Notes: generated by a model not told the origin, from the sequence alone. 5,722 bases of DNA from Methylophilaceae bacterium UBA6140 (GCA_002423265.1 DIVE01000067.1:8931-14652); one strand, 5' to 3'. Positions 1 to 5,722 are shown, numbered from the stretch's first letter. Numbers and translations are program-made.

Positions 1-626
1 ATCTCGTCGCGCAGAATAATATCGAGGATCGCCGCAGCATCCTTGTCCCCGGCCTGCTCGAGCTTGGCGCGCATCGCCGGTGTCGCATCCAGCCCTCGCG
101 CTTCCATCGTTCTCGGTACCAGTGCGATCCGCGCCAGAATATCGCCGCGCGTCTTTTCCGCCATTTCCCACAGGCTGTTATGTGCCGGGAAATCGCCATA
201 GGAATAACCCAACGTTCGCAAATGATCATTGAGCAAAGTGAAGTGATACGCCTCCTCAGCGGCAACCCGCAGCCAATCTGCGTAGTAATCGCGAGGCATG
301 CCGGCAAAACGCCAGACGGCGTCGAGCGCGAGGTTGATGGCATTGAACTCGATATGCGCCAGCGCATGAATCAGCACGGCTCTGCCCTCTGACGTATTCA
401 TCGCACGTTTCCTGACTGCCAGTGGCGATACCAGCTCCGGCTTCTGCGGCCGCCCAGGTGCGTCAAGCGCTGCATGAAAATCCTTGCCGGCATCCAGCCG
501 CACAAGATTCTGCCGCCAGCCTTGCTGCAACTTGAGAACAGCATCGACCTTGAGCGCCGGTTCGCGCTGCACGAAAGCTTGCCGCGCACTATCGCGCAAT
601 GCATGATGTAAGGAATCGGAATTCAT
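1..626 (-). CDS. DUF455 family ferritin-like protein (C-terminus cut off by window edge)
   Basis: The visible 208 residues match the DUF455 (PF04305) family of ferritin-like proteins, a helical-bundle group related to the di-iron tRNA hydroxylase MiaE; the substrate of DUF455 proteins is not known to me. Family hallmarks seen: a PELVSPLAVRKR segment (residues 63-74), then EGRAVLIHALAHIEFNAINL (80-99) with the H91/E93 pair, then VAAEEAYHF (121-129) giving an E-x-x-H iron-ligand motif (E125, H128), then GDFPAHNSLWEMAEKT (144-159) and LVPRTMEARGLD (169-180). The last visible residues, RDE, are where the second E-x-x-H motif normally begins, so that motif lies outside the window. The ATG at 626 is the first in frame, but has no clear Shine-Dalgarno sequence in front of it. 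No signal peptide is present, so the protein is cytoplasmic. It is divergent from the 680-1228 gene, with 53 bases between them. Family assignment is firm; biochemical role is unknown. Confidence 0.88.
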   Translation of the reverse strand, partial: MNSDSLHHALRDSARQAFVQREPALKVDAVLKLQQGWRQNLVRLDAGKDFHAALDAPGRPQKPELVSPLAVRKRAMNTSEGRAVLIHALAHIEFNAINLALDAVWRFAGMPRDYYADWLRVAAEEAYHFTLLNDHLRTLGYSYGDFPAHNSLWEMAEKTRGDILARIALVPRTMEARGLDATPAMRAKLEQAGDKDAAAILDIILRDE

Positions 627-668
627 AGGCTGTATTTCTGTCAGAAGGTTGACCGGAGTTACCGGATC

Positions 669-673
669 AGGGA
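669..673 (+). promoter_or_regulatory. Ribosome binding site of the YceB-like gene
   Basis: AGGGA six bases upstream of the ATG at 680. It supports that start over any downstream alternative. The rest of the 627-679 divergent intergenic region shows no convincing -35/-10 pair on either strand. Confidence 0.55.
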
Positions 674-679
674 AATTTC

Positions 680-1228
680 ATGCGGATATTTGCGCCGGGC
701 ATCAAAACCGGCTTCACATTAGCCATACTTGCGTTGATCCTGACCGCTTGCGTCAGTGCACCGCGTACTTTCAGCATCAGTGAAAGCGAGCTGCAAAGCC
801 ACCTGGCCCGCGAACTGTCGGTGCCGGTAAGGTTGCTGCACATCTTCGACATCAGCCTCAGCAATCCCGTCATCCGTCTCGACGGCAGCAGCGAGCGTCT
901 CTACGCCAGGCTGGACACCCGCATCAGCAGCCCGCTCGCCGCGGAATCCCTGAATGGCGCCGTCGATATCTCGGGCCGATTGCGCTATGACGCAGCCAGC
1001 AACAGCATCGTCCTCAGCGAATCAAGAATCGAGGATTTCAGCTTCAACGGCCTGCAACCGGACAAAGCCCATACAGACCTTCTGAACATGCTCGCCAACG
1101 ATTTGCTGCAGGATATTCCGCTTTACCGGTTGAAACCGGACGACCTGAAAATAGGCTATAAGCGCTACGCGCCGGGGGATTTCAGAATCGTCGGACGCGA
1201 CTTGCGCATCACCCTGCTACCGCAGTAG
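680..1228 (+). CDS. DUF1439/YceB-like lipoprotein
   Basis: A 182-residue precursor resembling Escherichia coli YceB (DUF1439, PF07273), which is about the same length. Residues 11-23 form a hydrophobic segment ending in the lipobox L21-T22-A23-C24, so the mature protein should start at lipidated Cys24. The next residues are V and S, not Asp, which is compatible with Lol sorting to the outer membrane. The mature part has the family pattern of an N-terminal helix (SISESELQSHLARELS, about 32-47) followed by alternating beta-strand segments (SNPVIRLDG, RLYARLDTRIS, GAVDISGRLRYD) and a C-terminal IVGRDLRITLLP. Start choice: AGGGA at 669-673 lies six bases before the ATG, and this start gives a complete signal peptide. 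It is the sole plus-strand gene, divergent from the DUF455 gene and convergent with the propeller lipoprotein, whose stop is 14 bases away. Function in this family is not established; a role in envelope lipid or outer-membrane maintenance is only a guess. Confidence 0.87.
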   Translation: MRIFAPGIKTGFTLAILALILTACVSAPRTFSISESELQSHLARELSVPVRLLHIFDISLSNPVIRLDGSSERLYARLDTRISSPLAAESLNGAVDISGRLRYDAASNSIVLSESRIEDFSFNGLQPDKAHTDLLNMLANDLLQDIPLYRLKPDDLKIGYKRYAPGDFRIVGRDLRITLLPQ

Positions 1229-1242
1229 CCGTTGCCGACGGC

Positions 1243-2100
1243 CTAATTGACCGGCACCCACACCAGTTCACCGGCCTTCATGTCCGGCACCAGAATGTAT
1301 TTACCATCGGTCGTCAACGCAATATCGGCGGCGGCCTGAAAACCGTCTTTCACCAGTTTCACTTCATCATGCAACACACTGTAGACTTTACCGTTCTTCC
1401 AATCGCTGACATACATCAGGTTGTTCGGGTGGTGCACGAGACCATCGGCGCCGCCGAAGCCTTCGGCCAGATCTGTCAGCGCACGGGTTTTCATGTTGAA
1501 GCTGTAAAGCACGCCCGAACTGAAATCGACGAACAGCAGCACATCACCTGAATCGTCCATCAGCAGGCCGTTAGGCGCCAATATTCTTTCGTCCTGGCTA
1601 TGATCGACGACCGTTTCGACCCGGCCGTCGAGGCTGATGCGATAAATTGCGCCGCCCTTTTCCAGATCGCCGCTATCGCTCACGTATAAATAGTTACCCT
1701 GCAGGTCGCGTTCAAGATCATTGAGAAACTGCGGGGCAGCAGGGAAGGCTTCAGCGGCAGCAAACACTTGCCAGTTACCATCCGGCGCAACTTTCAGAAT
1801 CCGGGTCTTGTCGGCCACGTAAAGATCATCGCCGATGATCGCCATGCCTTTCGGGTCGTCCATGCCTATGGCGAAAATCGACAGCTTGCCGTTCTGGTCG
1901 ACGACACTGATCTGACCGTCGCCATCCTTGCCGAATTCATTGATTTCAGAGACGAAAATGCGGCCATCCTTTGCCTGTATGACCGATTCCGGCGCTTTCA
2001 GGCCGCTGACTTTCTGTGGTGATTGTGAGCAGGCAACAAGACCTGCAACGAGGATAAAAAGACTGATGAAGCGGATTGTGCCGGGGCTGCTTGTCTGCAT
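1243..2100 (-). CDS. SMP-30/gluconolactonase-like beta-propeller lipoprotein
   Basis: A 285-residue precursor with a hydrophobic N-terminus and lipobox L21-V22-A23-C24 (next residue Ser), predicting an outer-membrane lipoprotein facing the periplasm. The mature part has repeated short beta-blades with turns such as DGRIFVSE, DDLYVADKTRILKVAPDG, NYLYVSDSG, GAIYRISLDGR, NNLMYVSDWKNGKVYSV and GKYILVPD, typical of six-bladed SMP-30/gluconolactonase/NHL propellers. The four metal ligands of the SMP-30 family, arranged as E...ND...NG...DG, appear to be kept: E38 in APESV, N127 in LNDLE, N177 in APNGL and D219 in GADGL. An active metal-dependent hydrolase or lactonase is therefore possible, although many relatives have no known substrate. 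It is the last gene of the five-gene minus-strand cluster; its ATG lies 12 bases after the stop of the 198-residue gene, preceded only by a weak purine-rich AAGAAAGA. Fold assignment is strong, substrate unknown. Confidence 0.82.
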   Translation of the reverse strand: MQTSSPGTIRFISLFILVAGLVACSQSPQKVSGLKAPESVIQAKDGRIFVSEINEFGKDGDGQISVVDQNGKLSIFAIGMDDPKGMAIIGDDLYVADKTRILKVAPDGNWQVFAAAEAFPAAPQFLNDLERDLQGNYLYVSDSGDLEKGGAIYRISLDGRVETVVDHSQDERILAPNGLLMDDSGDVLLFVDFSSGVLYSFNMKTRALTDLAEGFGGADGLVHHPNNLMYVSDWKNGKVYSVLHDEVKLVKDGFQAAADIALTTDGKYILVPDMKAGELVWVPVN

Positions 2101-2112
2101 ATTGATCTTTCT

Positions 2113-2709
2113 TTATTTGACGCGTTTGAAAAAATAATTGAGATCCATGGTGGACGGCCGCGCATGGCTTGTCAGCATAGCGCAGACGGTTGCGGCATCG
2201 GCATTGCCTTCGCCGTTTGCAGCCAGGGTTTGCAATTGCTGATCTTCACGCATTTTTGTCAGCAGATCCTGCATCGCCATTTGATAAACGACTTGCACCT
2301 GCTTGCCGGGCAAAATGTCGAGAAAGCCTTCCTTCTTCGCCTCGCCAACATAGCTTGCCAACTCTTCGCCCTTGCTGGTGAAGGCGGTCGCAGTGATTTC
2401 TCCGTAAAAGTATTTCATCTGCGGGTTGTAATACATGCGCGGTTTGATCCATAGCAAGGACCTGCCATCGCTGCCGGGGTTGCACATCTTCACATCGCCG
2501 TAAGCCTCCGACAACATGGAAATCGCCAGGGGTTCGACGACCGGTCCTTGTTCGAACCAGTAATCGTAGTAGTAATGCCAGAGTTTCAGGGAATGGCTGT
2601 ATTCCTGCGGATGGATATAGACCAGCATGTTGGCTGGTGCCGCCTGGGCGCTGACAGGCATCATGACGGACAACAGATAAATGCCGAGAGCGGCCGCTTT
2701 GTATCTCAT
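2113..2709 (-). CDS. Secreted protein of unknown function in the fcc cluster
   Basis: I do not recognise a family for this 198-residue product. It has a clear Sec signal peptide (MRYK, then a hydrophobic stretch to about residue 19, AQA cleavage near residue 23, followed by APAN), so the mature protein of about 175 residues should be periplasmic. There is no lipobox and no second membrane segment. The mature part is rich in aromatic residues, notably LWHYYYDYWF (43-52) and PRMYYNPQMKYFYGEITATAF (90-110), the latter reading as a beta hairpin. It has two cysteines, C76 (KMCNPG) and C176 (TVCAML), which could form a disulfide. A predicted helix (VYQMAMQDLLTKMREDQQLQTL) lies at about 141-162. The start at 2709 is needed for the signal peptide; the nearest Shine-Dalgarno-like AAGGA (2722-2726) is rather far, 12 bases away. 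It sits 26 bases after fccB and 12 bases before the propeller gene, implying co-expression with the sulfide dehydrogenase. Any role, such as an accessory or envelope-associated subunit, is conjecture. Confidence 0.8.
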   Translation of the reverse strand: MRYKAAALGIYLLSVMMPVSAQAAPANMLVYIHPQEYSHSLKLWHYYYDYWFEQGPVVEPLAISMLSEAYGDVKMCNPGSDGRSLLWIKPRMYYNPQMKYFYGEITATAFTSKGEELASYVGEAKKEGFLDILPGKQVQVVYQMAMQDLLTKMREDQQLQTLAANGEGNADAATVCAMLTSHARPSTMDLNYFFKRVK

Positions 2710-2735
2710 TTTCGCAACGTTTCCTTCTCAATATC

Positions 2736-4010
2736 TCAGGTCAACACATCAGACCAGATGTTTCTCGCCCAATCATATGCGTAGCTGCCTTCCAGCTCGG
2801 ACGGCGCAGCGGAAACTCCGCCACCATCGGCCGGCAGCATGATTTTTTTTGCGGCGTCATAACGATAGACATGGGCAACATGCATCGCCATGCGGTCGCT
2901 GACAAAACTGTAGCAGGTATTGGCGAATACCGGTGCCGGGTCCGGTGCCATGCGGCTAAAGCCTGCGACGATTGCTGCCGCGCAAACGCGCGCCTGCGAT
3001 GTCGCCATATGCGCGGATTTCGGCAATCCGGCAGACACTGCGTCGCCGACGATATGCACATCCGGCACCACAGCGGATTCGTAACTGATGAAATTCACTT
3101 CGCACCAACGTTGATCGACATTGGCAACTCCCAGCAATTGGGCAATCTTGCCGGCGCGCTGTGGCGGGATGATATTCAGCACATCGGCGCTGACGCTGTC
3201 GAACTCGGTCGTGACTTTCTTCGCTGCCAGATCCAGCTCGACCACGCTGCTGTTGGGGCGGTAATCCACCATACCGGCATACATCTCCGACCAGACCTTG
3301 ATGAACAGGTCTTTCTTGGAAACGATATCCGGGTTTGCATCCAGCACGATGATTCTGGCTGTGGGATTGTGCTGCCTGAGATGGAAAGCCACCTGACAAA
3401 CACGCTCGTAAGGCCCCGGCGGGCAGCGATACGGCGCTTTCGGCACGCTCATGACGAACACGCCCCCCGGCCGCATGTTGCGCAACTGCTGATGCAGGTG
3501 AACGGTTTGCGGCCCGGCTTTCCAGGCATGAGGGATCTGCTGTTGCGCAGCATCGGACTGCAACTGCGGGAACTGGTCGTACATGAAGTCGATGCCGGGG
3601 GCGACCACCAGCTTGTCGTAGCTCAGCTCGCCACGCTTGAGCCTGACTTTTTTCTTCTGCGGGTCTACTGCCGTGACCGCGTCCTCTACCCATTGAATAC
3701 CGTGATTGTGCTTCAGGGCATCGTAACTGAAGCTGAGCTGATCGATCTGTTTGCTGCCGCCAAGCACCAGATTGCTCAAGGGACACGAAATAAAATAGGG
3801 GTTCGGTTCGACCACAACGACCTCGATACCGCCATTGCTCCAGCTGCGCAGATATTTGGCCACCGTAGAACCGGCATAACCGCCACCAACCACCACCACG
3901 CGCGGCTGGCCGGAAGAGGATTTGATCATGCCACGGCTGCATCCATTCAATGAGGCCAGCGCGGAGGCGGCAGCAGTCAACTTGATGAAATTGCGGCGGC
4001 TGAATCTCAT
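2736..4010 (-). CDS. fccB: Flavocytochrome c sulfide dehydrogenase, flavoprotein subunit
   Basis: A 424-residue FAD protein of the FccB/SoxF family, which oxidises sulfide to sulfur in the periplasm and passes electrons to a cytochrome c subunit. The N-terminus has a twin-arginine signal, S4-R-R-N-F-I-K10, then a hydrophobic stretch ending in L-N-G-C24. FAD-binding signatures: GGGYAG (42-47) with E68 at the end of the second strand, APG (137-139) and VGDA (321-324). C76 in YFISCPLSN matches the cysteine that carries covalent FAD (Cys42 in Allochromatium). C196 in YRCPPGPYE and C366 in NTCYSF match the redox disulfide pair Cys161-Cys337. The spacings of 120 and 170 residues agree closely with 119 and 176 in that enzyme. 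The C-terminal region GGGVSAAP to YAYDWARNIWSDVL matches the family end, so the gene is full length. Its ATG overlaps the cytochrome stop (ATGA), with no strong Shine-Dalgarno, suggesting translational coupling. The exact physiological substrate (sulfide, polysulfide or organic persulfide) cannot be read from sequence. Confidence 0.93.
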   Translation of the reverse strand: MRFSRRNFIKLTAAASALASLNGCSRGMIKSSSGQPRVVVVGGGYAGSTVAKYLRSWSNGGIEVVVVEPNPYFISCPLSNLVLGGSKQIDQLSFSYDALKHNHGIQWVEDAVTAVDPQKKKVRLKRGELSYDKLVVAPGIDFMYDQFPQLQSDAAQQQIPHAWKAGPQTVHLHQQLRNMRPGGVFVMSVPKAPYRCPPGPYERVCQVAFHLRQHNPTARIIVLDANPDIVSKKDLFIKVWSEMYAGMVDYRPNSSVVELDLAAKKVTTEFDSVSADVLNIIPPQRAGKIAQLLGVANVDQRWCEVNFISYESAVVPDVHIVGDAVSAGLPKSAHMATSQARVCAAAIVAGFSRMAPDPAPVFANTCYSFVSDRMAMHVAHVYRYDAAKKIMLPADGGGVSAAPSELEGSYAYDWARNIWSDVLT

Positions 4011-4393
4011 GGCATTCTGGTTACCGGTTTCGCGGCGGCCGGCAAAACCGAAGCACGGCGCGGCTGTCTGTGGAAATACTCGGCCAATTCAAGAATTTCC
4101 TGATCAGTCAAACCCCTGGCATGCCGGTGCATCACGGTAGAAGCGCGCTGGCCGGATTTGAAGGCCTGCATCTGGCTTGAGAAATGTTGCGGTTGCAGCC
4201 CGGCGAGAACGGGCGTCCCGCCGACGCTGTTACCGTTGGTACCGTGGCATGCCGCGCAGGAGGCTGCCAGCACGCGGGTGTGTTGGGCCTGGACATGATT
4301 GCCGGGCTGGTCGAGACCATCGCCGGCCCACGCCGCCGCTGCCGTCAGCAAAACAAGACTGCCGGCTGATGCGATGATATGAGCCAGACGCAT
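4007..4393 (-). CDS. fccA: Monoheme cytochrome c, FccA-like subunit
   Basis: A small class I cytochrome c with one haem site: CAACH at residues 46-50 and a probable axial methionine, M88, in STVMHRH, followed by the usual C-terminal helix GLTDQEILELAEYF. The N-terminus MRLAHIIASAG...AAAAWA is a Sec signal peptide cleaved near GDGLD, giving a mature protein of roughly 105 residues. Placement directly before fccB with a four-base ATGA overlap makes it the likely haem subunit of flavocytochrome c. The Allochromatium FccA is a diheme protein; the Chlorobium type is monoheme and small, and this gene resembles the latter in having one site. The C-terminal tail after AEYF is about 20 residues, basic and Ala/Pro-rich. 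Start choice is uncertain: a GTG at 4402 adds three residues, and neither start has a good Shine-Dalgarno; ATG 4393 is preferred because it puts Arg at position 2 of a normal signal peptide. The gene symbol rests on context more than on sequence. Confidence 0.85.
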   Translation of the reverse strand: MRLAHIIASAGSLVLLTAAAAWAGDGLDQPGNHVQAQHTRVLAASCAACHGTNGNSVGGTPVLAGLQPQHFSSQMQAFKSGQRASTVMHRHARGLTDQEILELAEYFHRQPRRASVLPAAAKPVTRMP

Positions 4394-4422
4394 GATGATC
4401 ACGGCTACAACAGATTAATCAA

Positions 4423-4911
4423 TCAGAAGCACTTTTGCTCCTGACAGCCGTCGTCCTTGACGCCCAGCTCGGTCAGCAGCTTGACCATATCGGCCTTGCC
4501 TTCATCGCGCAGCGGTCGCAGGATGGAGACATCGGCACGCATCTTGATGTTGATGTCGGCGCCCTTGGCTGCGAGCAGTTTGACGATTTCCTTGTGTCCA
4601 GCCAGAGCCGCCATGTGGAAAGCGGTCAGACGGCTGATTTCATGCCGCCAGTTCATATCCACACCACGCTCGATCAGAAGTTCTGCCAGCTTCAGATGAC
4701 CCTTGTCTGCCGCGATATGCAGGGCTGTCCAGCCGAAAAAGAAATCGTTGGGCGAGGCAATTTTTTCATCCAGATATTTCTTCACCAGCTTGATGTTGTT
4801 GTCGCCGAGTGCCTGGGTGTATTCCATGTACTGGTCATCGTTCATCGCCGCGCTGGCCGAAACAGGAAGCAGCAGGGCTGCCGCCAGCAGTAGGGTTTTA
4901 ATCATGTTCAT
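4423..4911 (-). CDS. Secreted ankyrin-repeat protein
   Basis: A 162-residue precursor with a Sec signal peptide (MNMIK, hydrophobic 6-16, PVSASAA cleavage near residue 21). The mature part has ankyrin repeats: one at about 59-89 (GWTALHIAADKGHLKLAELL then ERGVDMNWR), one at about 93-123 (RLTAFHMAALAGHKEIVKLL then AAKGADINIK), a degenerate first repeat at about 26-57 and a degenerate last one at about 124-152 with the KADMVKLLTELGV end. Ankyrin repeats bind other proteins and have no catalysis of their own. The C-terminal tail DDGCQEQKCF has a C-x4-C pair (C156, C161) that could form a disulfide or bind metal. ATG 4911 is favoured over the ATG at 4905 by AGGAG seven bases upstream. It is the first gene of the fcc cluster, 32 bases after purL. 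As a periplasmic ankyrin protein its likeliest role is a scaffold or protective partner for a neighbouring product; this is inference. Confidence 0.88.
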   Translation of the reverse strand: MNMIKTLLLAAALLLPVSASAAMNDDQYMEYTQALGDNNIKLVKKYLDEKIASPNDFFFGWTALHIAADKGHLKLAELLIERGVDMNWRHEISRLTAFHMAALAGHKEIVKLLAAKGADINIKMRADVSILRPLRDEGKADMVKLLTELGVKDDGCQEQKCF

Positions 4912-4918
4912 TCAACTT

Positions 4919-4923
4919 CTCCT
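4919..4923 (-). promoter_or_regulatory. Ribosome binding site of the ankyrin gene
   Basis: On the minus strand AGGAG (within AGGAGAAG, 4916-4923) lies seven bases before the ATG at 4911. It is the strongest Shine-Dalgarno sequence in the window and fixes the start of the first gene in the fcc cluster. Confidence 0.7.
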
Positions 4924-4943
4924 GATTTTTATACTTTAAAAGA

Positions 4944-5722
4944 TTATCCAACAAATTTTCTTGCATTGCGGAACATACGGATCCAGGGACCATCTTCACC
5001 CCAGCCTTGCGGATGCCATGAATGCTGCACACTACGGAAAACACGCTCCGGATGCGGCATCATAATGGTAAAACGCCCGTCTGTCGTGGTTAAACCGGTA
5101 ATGCCCTGAGGTGAACCGTTCGGGTTGTACGGATAGGTTTCCGTCGCTCTCCCGCCGTTATCGACAAAGCGCATGCTCACCAACTTATCCCTGACCAAGG
5201 CATGGACAGCACTTGAGTCGGAAAATTCCGCATAGCCTTCGCCGTGGGCGACGGCAATCGGCATGCGGCTGCCCGCCATGCCCGAGAAAAAGAGTGACGG
5301 CGAGTCCATGAGTTCGACCATGGCAAAACGCGCTTCGAACTGCTCGGACCGGTTGCGGACGAAATGCGGCCAGAGTTCCGCACCGGGAATGATGCTGTGC
5401 AGATTGCTCATCATCTGGCAGCCGTTGCAGACGCCCAGCGCGAAGGAATCCTTGCGTGCAAAAAAGGCGGAGAACTCGTCACGCGCGCGCGCGTTGAAGA
5501 GAATCGATTTTGCCCAGCCCTCTCCGGCGCCCAGCACGTCACCATAGGAAAAACCGCCGCAGGCGACGATACCGGCAAAATCCCTGAGGCTGACACGACC
5601 GCTGATGATGTCGCTCATATGCACATCATGCGCCTCAAAACCGGCACGATCGAACGCCGCTGCCATTTCGACCTGGCCGTTGACGCCCTGCTCCCGTAGC
5701 ACCGCCATCTTCGGCCGCTTGC
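4944..5722 (-). CDS. purL: Phosphoribosylformylglycinamidine synthase, C-terminal glutaminase domain (N-terminus outside window)
   Basis: The visible 258 residues are the class I glutamine amidotransferase domain of the long single-chain PurL (about 1300 residues in proteobacteria). The enzyme converts FGAR, glutamine and ATP to FGAM in step four of purine synthesis, in the cytoplasm. Counting from the internal ATG at 5708, the signatures are: [17 protein letters not shown] with AFDRAGF at the start of the domain; [20 protein letters not shown] (49-68); [12 protein letters not shown] (92-103), with the nucleophile being the first cysteine, C94; and [13 protein letters not shown] (216-228), carrying the catalytic H219 and E221. 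The end [18 protein letters not shown] followed by TAA matches the family C-terminus, so the 3' end is intact. The reading frame is open to the right edge (KRPK precedes the ATG), so the ATG at 5708 is not the start. It is followed by 32 AT-rich bases before the ankyrin gene, with no obvious terminator hairpin between them. Confidence 0.97.
   Translation of the reverse strand, partial: KRPKMAVLREQGVNGQVEMAAAFDRAGFEAHDVHMSDIISGRVSLRDFAGIVACGGFSYGDVLGAGEGWAKSILFNARARDEFSAFFARKDSFALGVCNGCQMMSNLHSIIPGAELWPHFVRNRSEQFEARFAMVELMDSPSLFFSGMAGSRMPIAVAHGEGYAEFSDSSAVHALVRDKLVSMRFVDNGGRATETYPYNPNGSPQGITGLTTTDGRFTIMMPHPERVFRSVQHSWHPQGWGEDGPWIRMFRNARKFVG

Noticed and set aside
180..392. Short plus-strand open frame opposite the DUF455 gene
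   Set aside because: Antisense to a gene with clear conserved family motifs, and no ribosome binding site or recognisable product.
627..679. Possible -35 element TTGACC (649-654) in the divergent intergenic region
   Set aside because: No -10-like hexamer at suitable spacing before the plus-strand ATG at 680; the region is too short and plain to support a promoter call.
1228..1242. Small inverted repeat GCCGT-TGCCG-ACGGC between the two convergent genes, considered as a bidirectional terminator
   Set aside because: The stem is only five base pairs and there is no T-tract after it on either strand. Its location is suggestive but the structure is too weak to call.
2956..3942. Open frame (328 codons) on the minus strand in another frame of fccB
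   Set aside because: Low-complexity Arg/Gln/Ser/Ala-rich product with no family resemblance, fully inside fccB; a shadow frame.
2871..3953. Long open frame (360 codons) on the plus strand opposite fccB
   Set aside because: It lies wholly antisense to fccB, which has complete family motifs over the same bases. The antisense product is His/Arg/Cys-rich with no recognisable domain, as expected for a shadow frame in GC-rich coding DNA.
4928..4933. TATAAA on the minus strand as a -10 box for the ankyrin gene
   Set aside because: No good -35 box at 16-18 bases, and the transcript would start at the Shine-Dalgarno sequence itself.

Overview
The window is a moderately GC-rich, almost fully coding piece of a proteobacterial chromosome. 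The protein sequences look most like Betaproteobacteria, perhaps a sulfur- or iron-oxidising Nitrosomonadales-type organism. That placement is an inference from family resemblance (long PurL with fused glutaminase domain, DUF455 ferritin-like protein, YceB-type lipoprotein, flavocytochrome c sulfide dehydrogenase); no rRNA or other marker is present. No mobile element, CRISPR, tRNA or rRNA was seen, and no gene-free stretch exceeds about 55 bases.

Layout. Positions 1-626 (minus) hold the N-terminal 208 residues of a DUF455 ferritin-like protein that runs off the left edge. Head-to-head with it, 680-1228 (plus) encodes a DUF1439/YceB-like lipoprotein, the only plus-strand gene. From the right edge, 5722-4944 (minus) is the C-terminal glutaminase domain of phosphoribosylformylglycinamidine synthase (purL). 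Only 32 bases after its stop begins a compact minus-strand cluster of five genes, 4911-1243: a secreted ankyrin-repeat protein, a monoheme cytochrome c (FccA-like), the flavoprotein subunit of flavocytochrome c sulfide dehydrogenase (FccB), an unrecognised secreted 198-residue protein, and an SMP-30/gluconolactonase-like beta-propeller lipoprotein. Gaps are 12 to about 30 bases, and the cytochrome and fccB overlap by ATGA, so this looks like one operon.

How the genes work together. All five cluster products carry an export signal: Sec signal peptides on three, a twin-arginine signal on FccB, and a lipobox on the propeller. FccB keeps the three cysteines that matter in the Allochromatium enzyme (one for covalent FAD, two for the redox disulfide), and the cytochrome has one CxxCH haem site. 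The core is therefore a periplasmic enzyme that should oxidise sulfide, or a related sulfur compound, and pass electrons to cytochrome c. The ankyrin protein, the unknown protein and the propeller lipoprotein are uncharacterised partners. Their co-location is the most interesting point in the window, because the propeller retains a complete SMP-30-type metal site and the unknown protein has no recognisable family. purL, DUF455 and yceB appear to be housekeeping neighbours without an evident link to sulfur chemistry.
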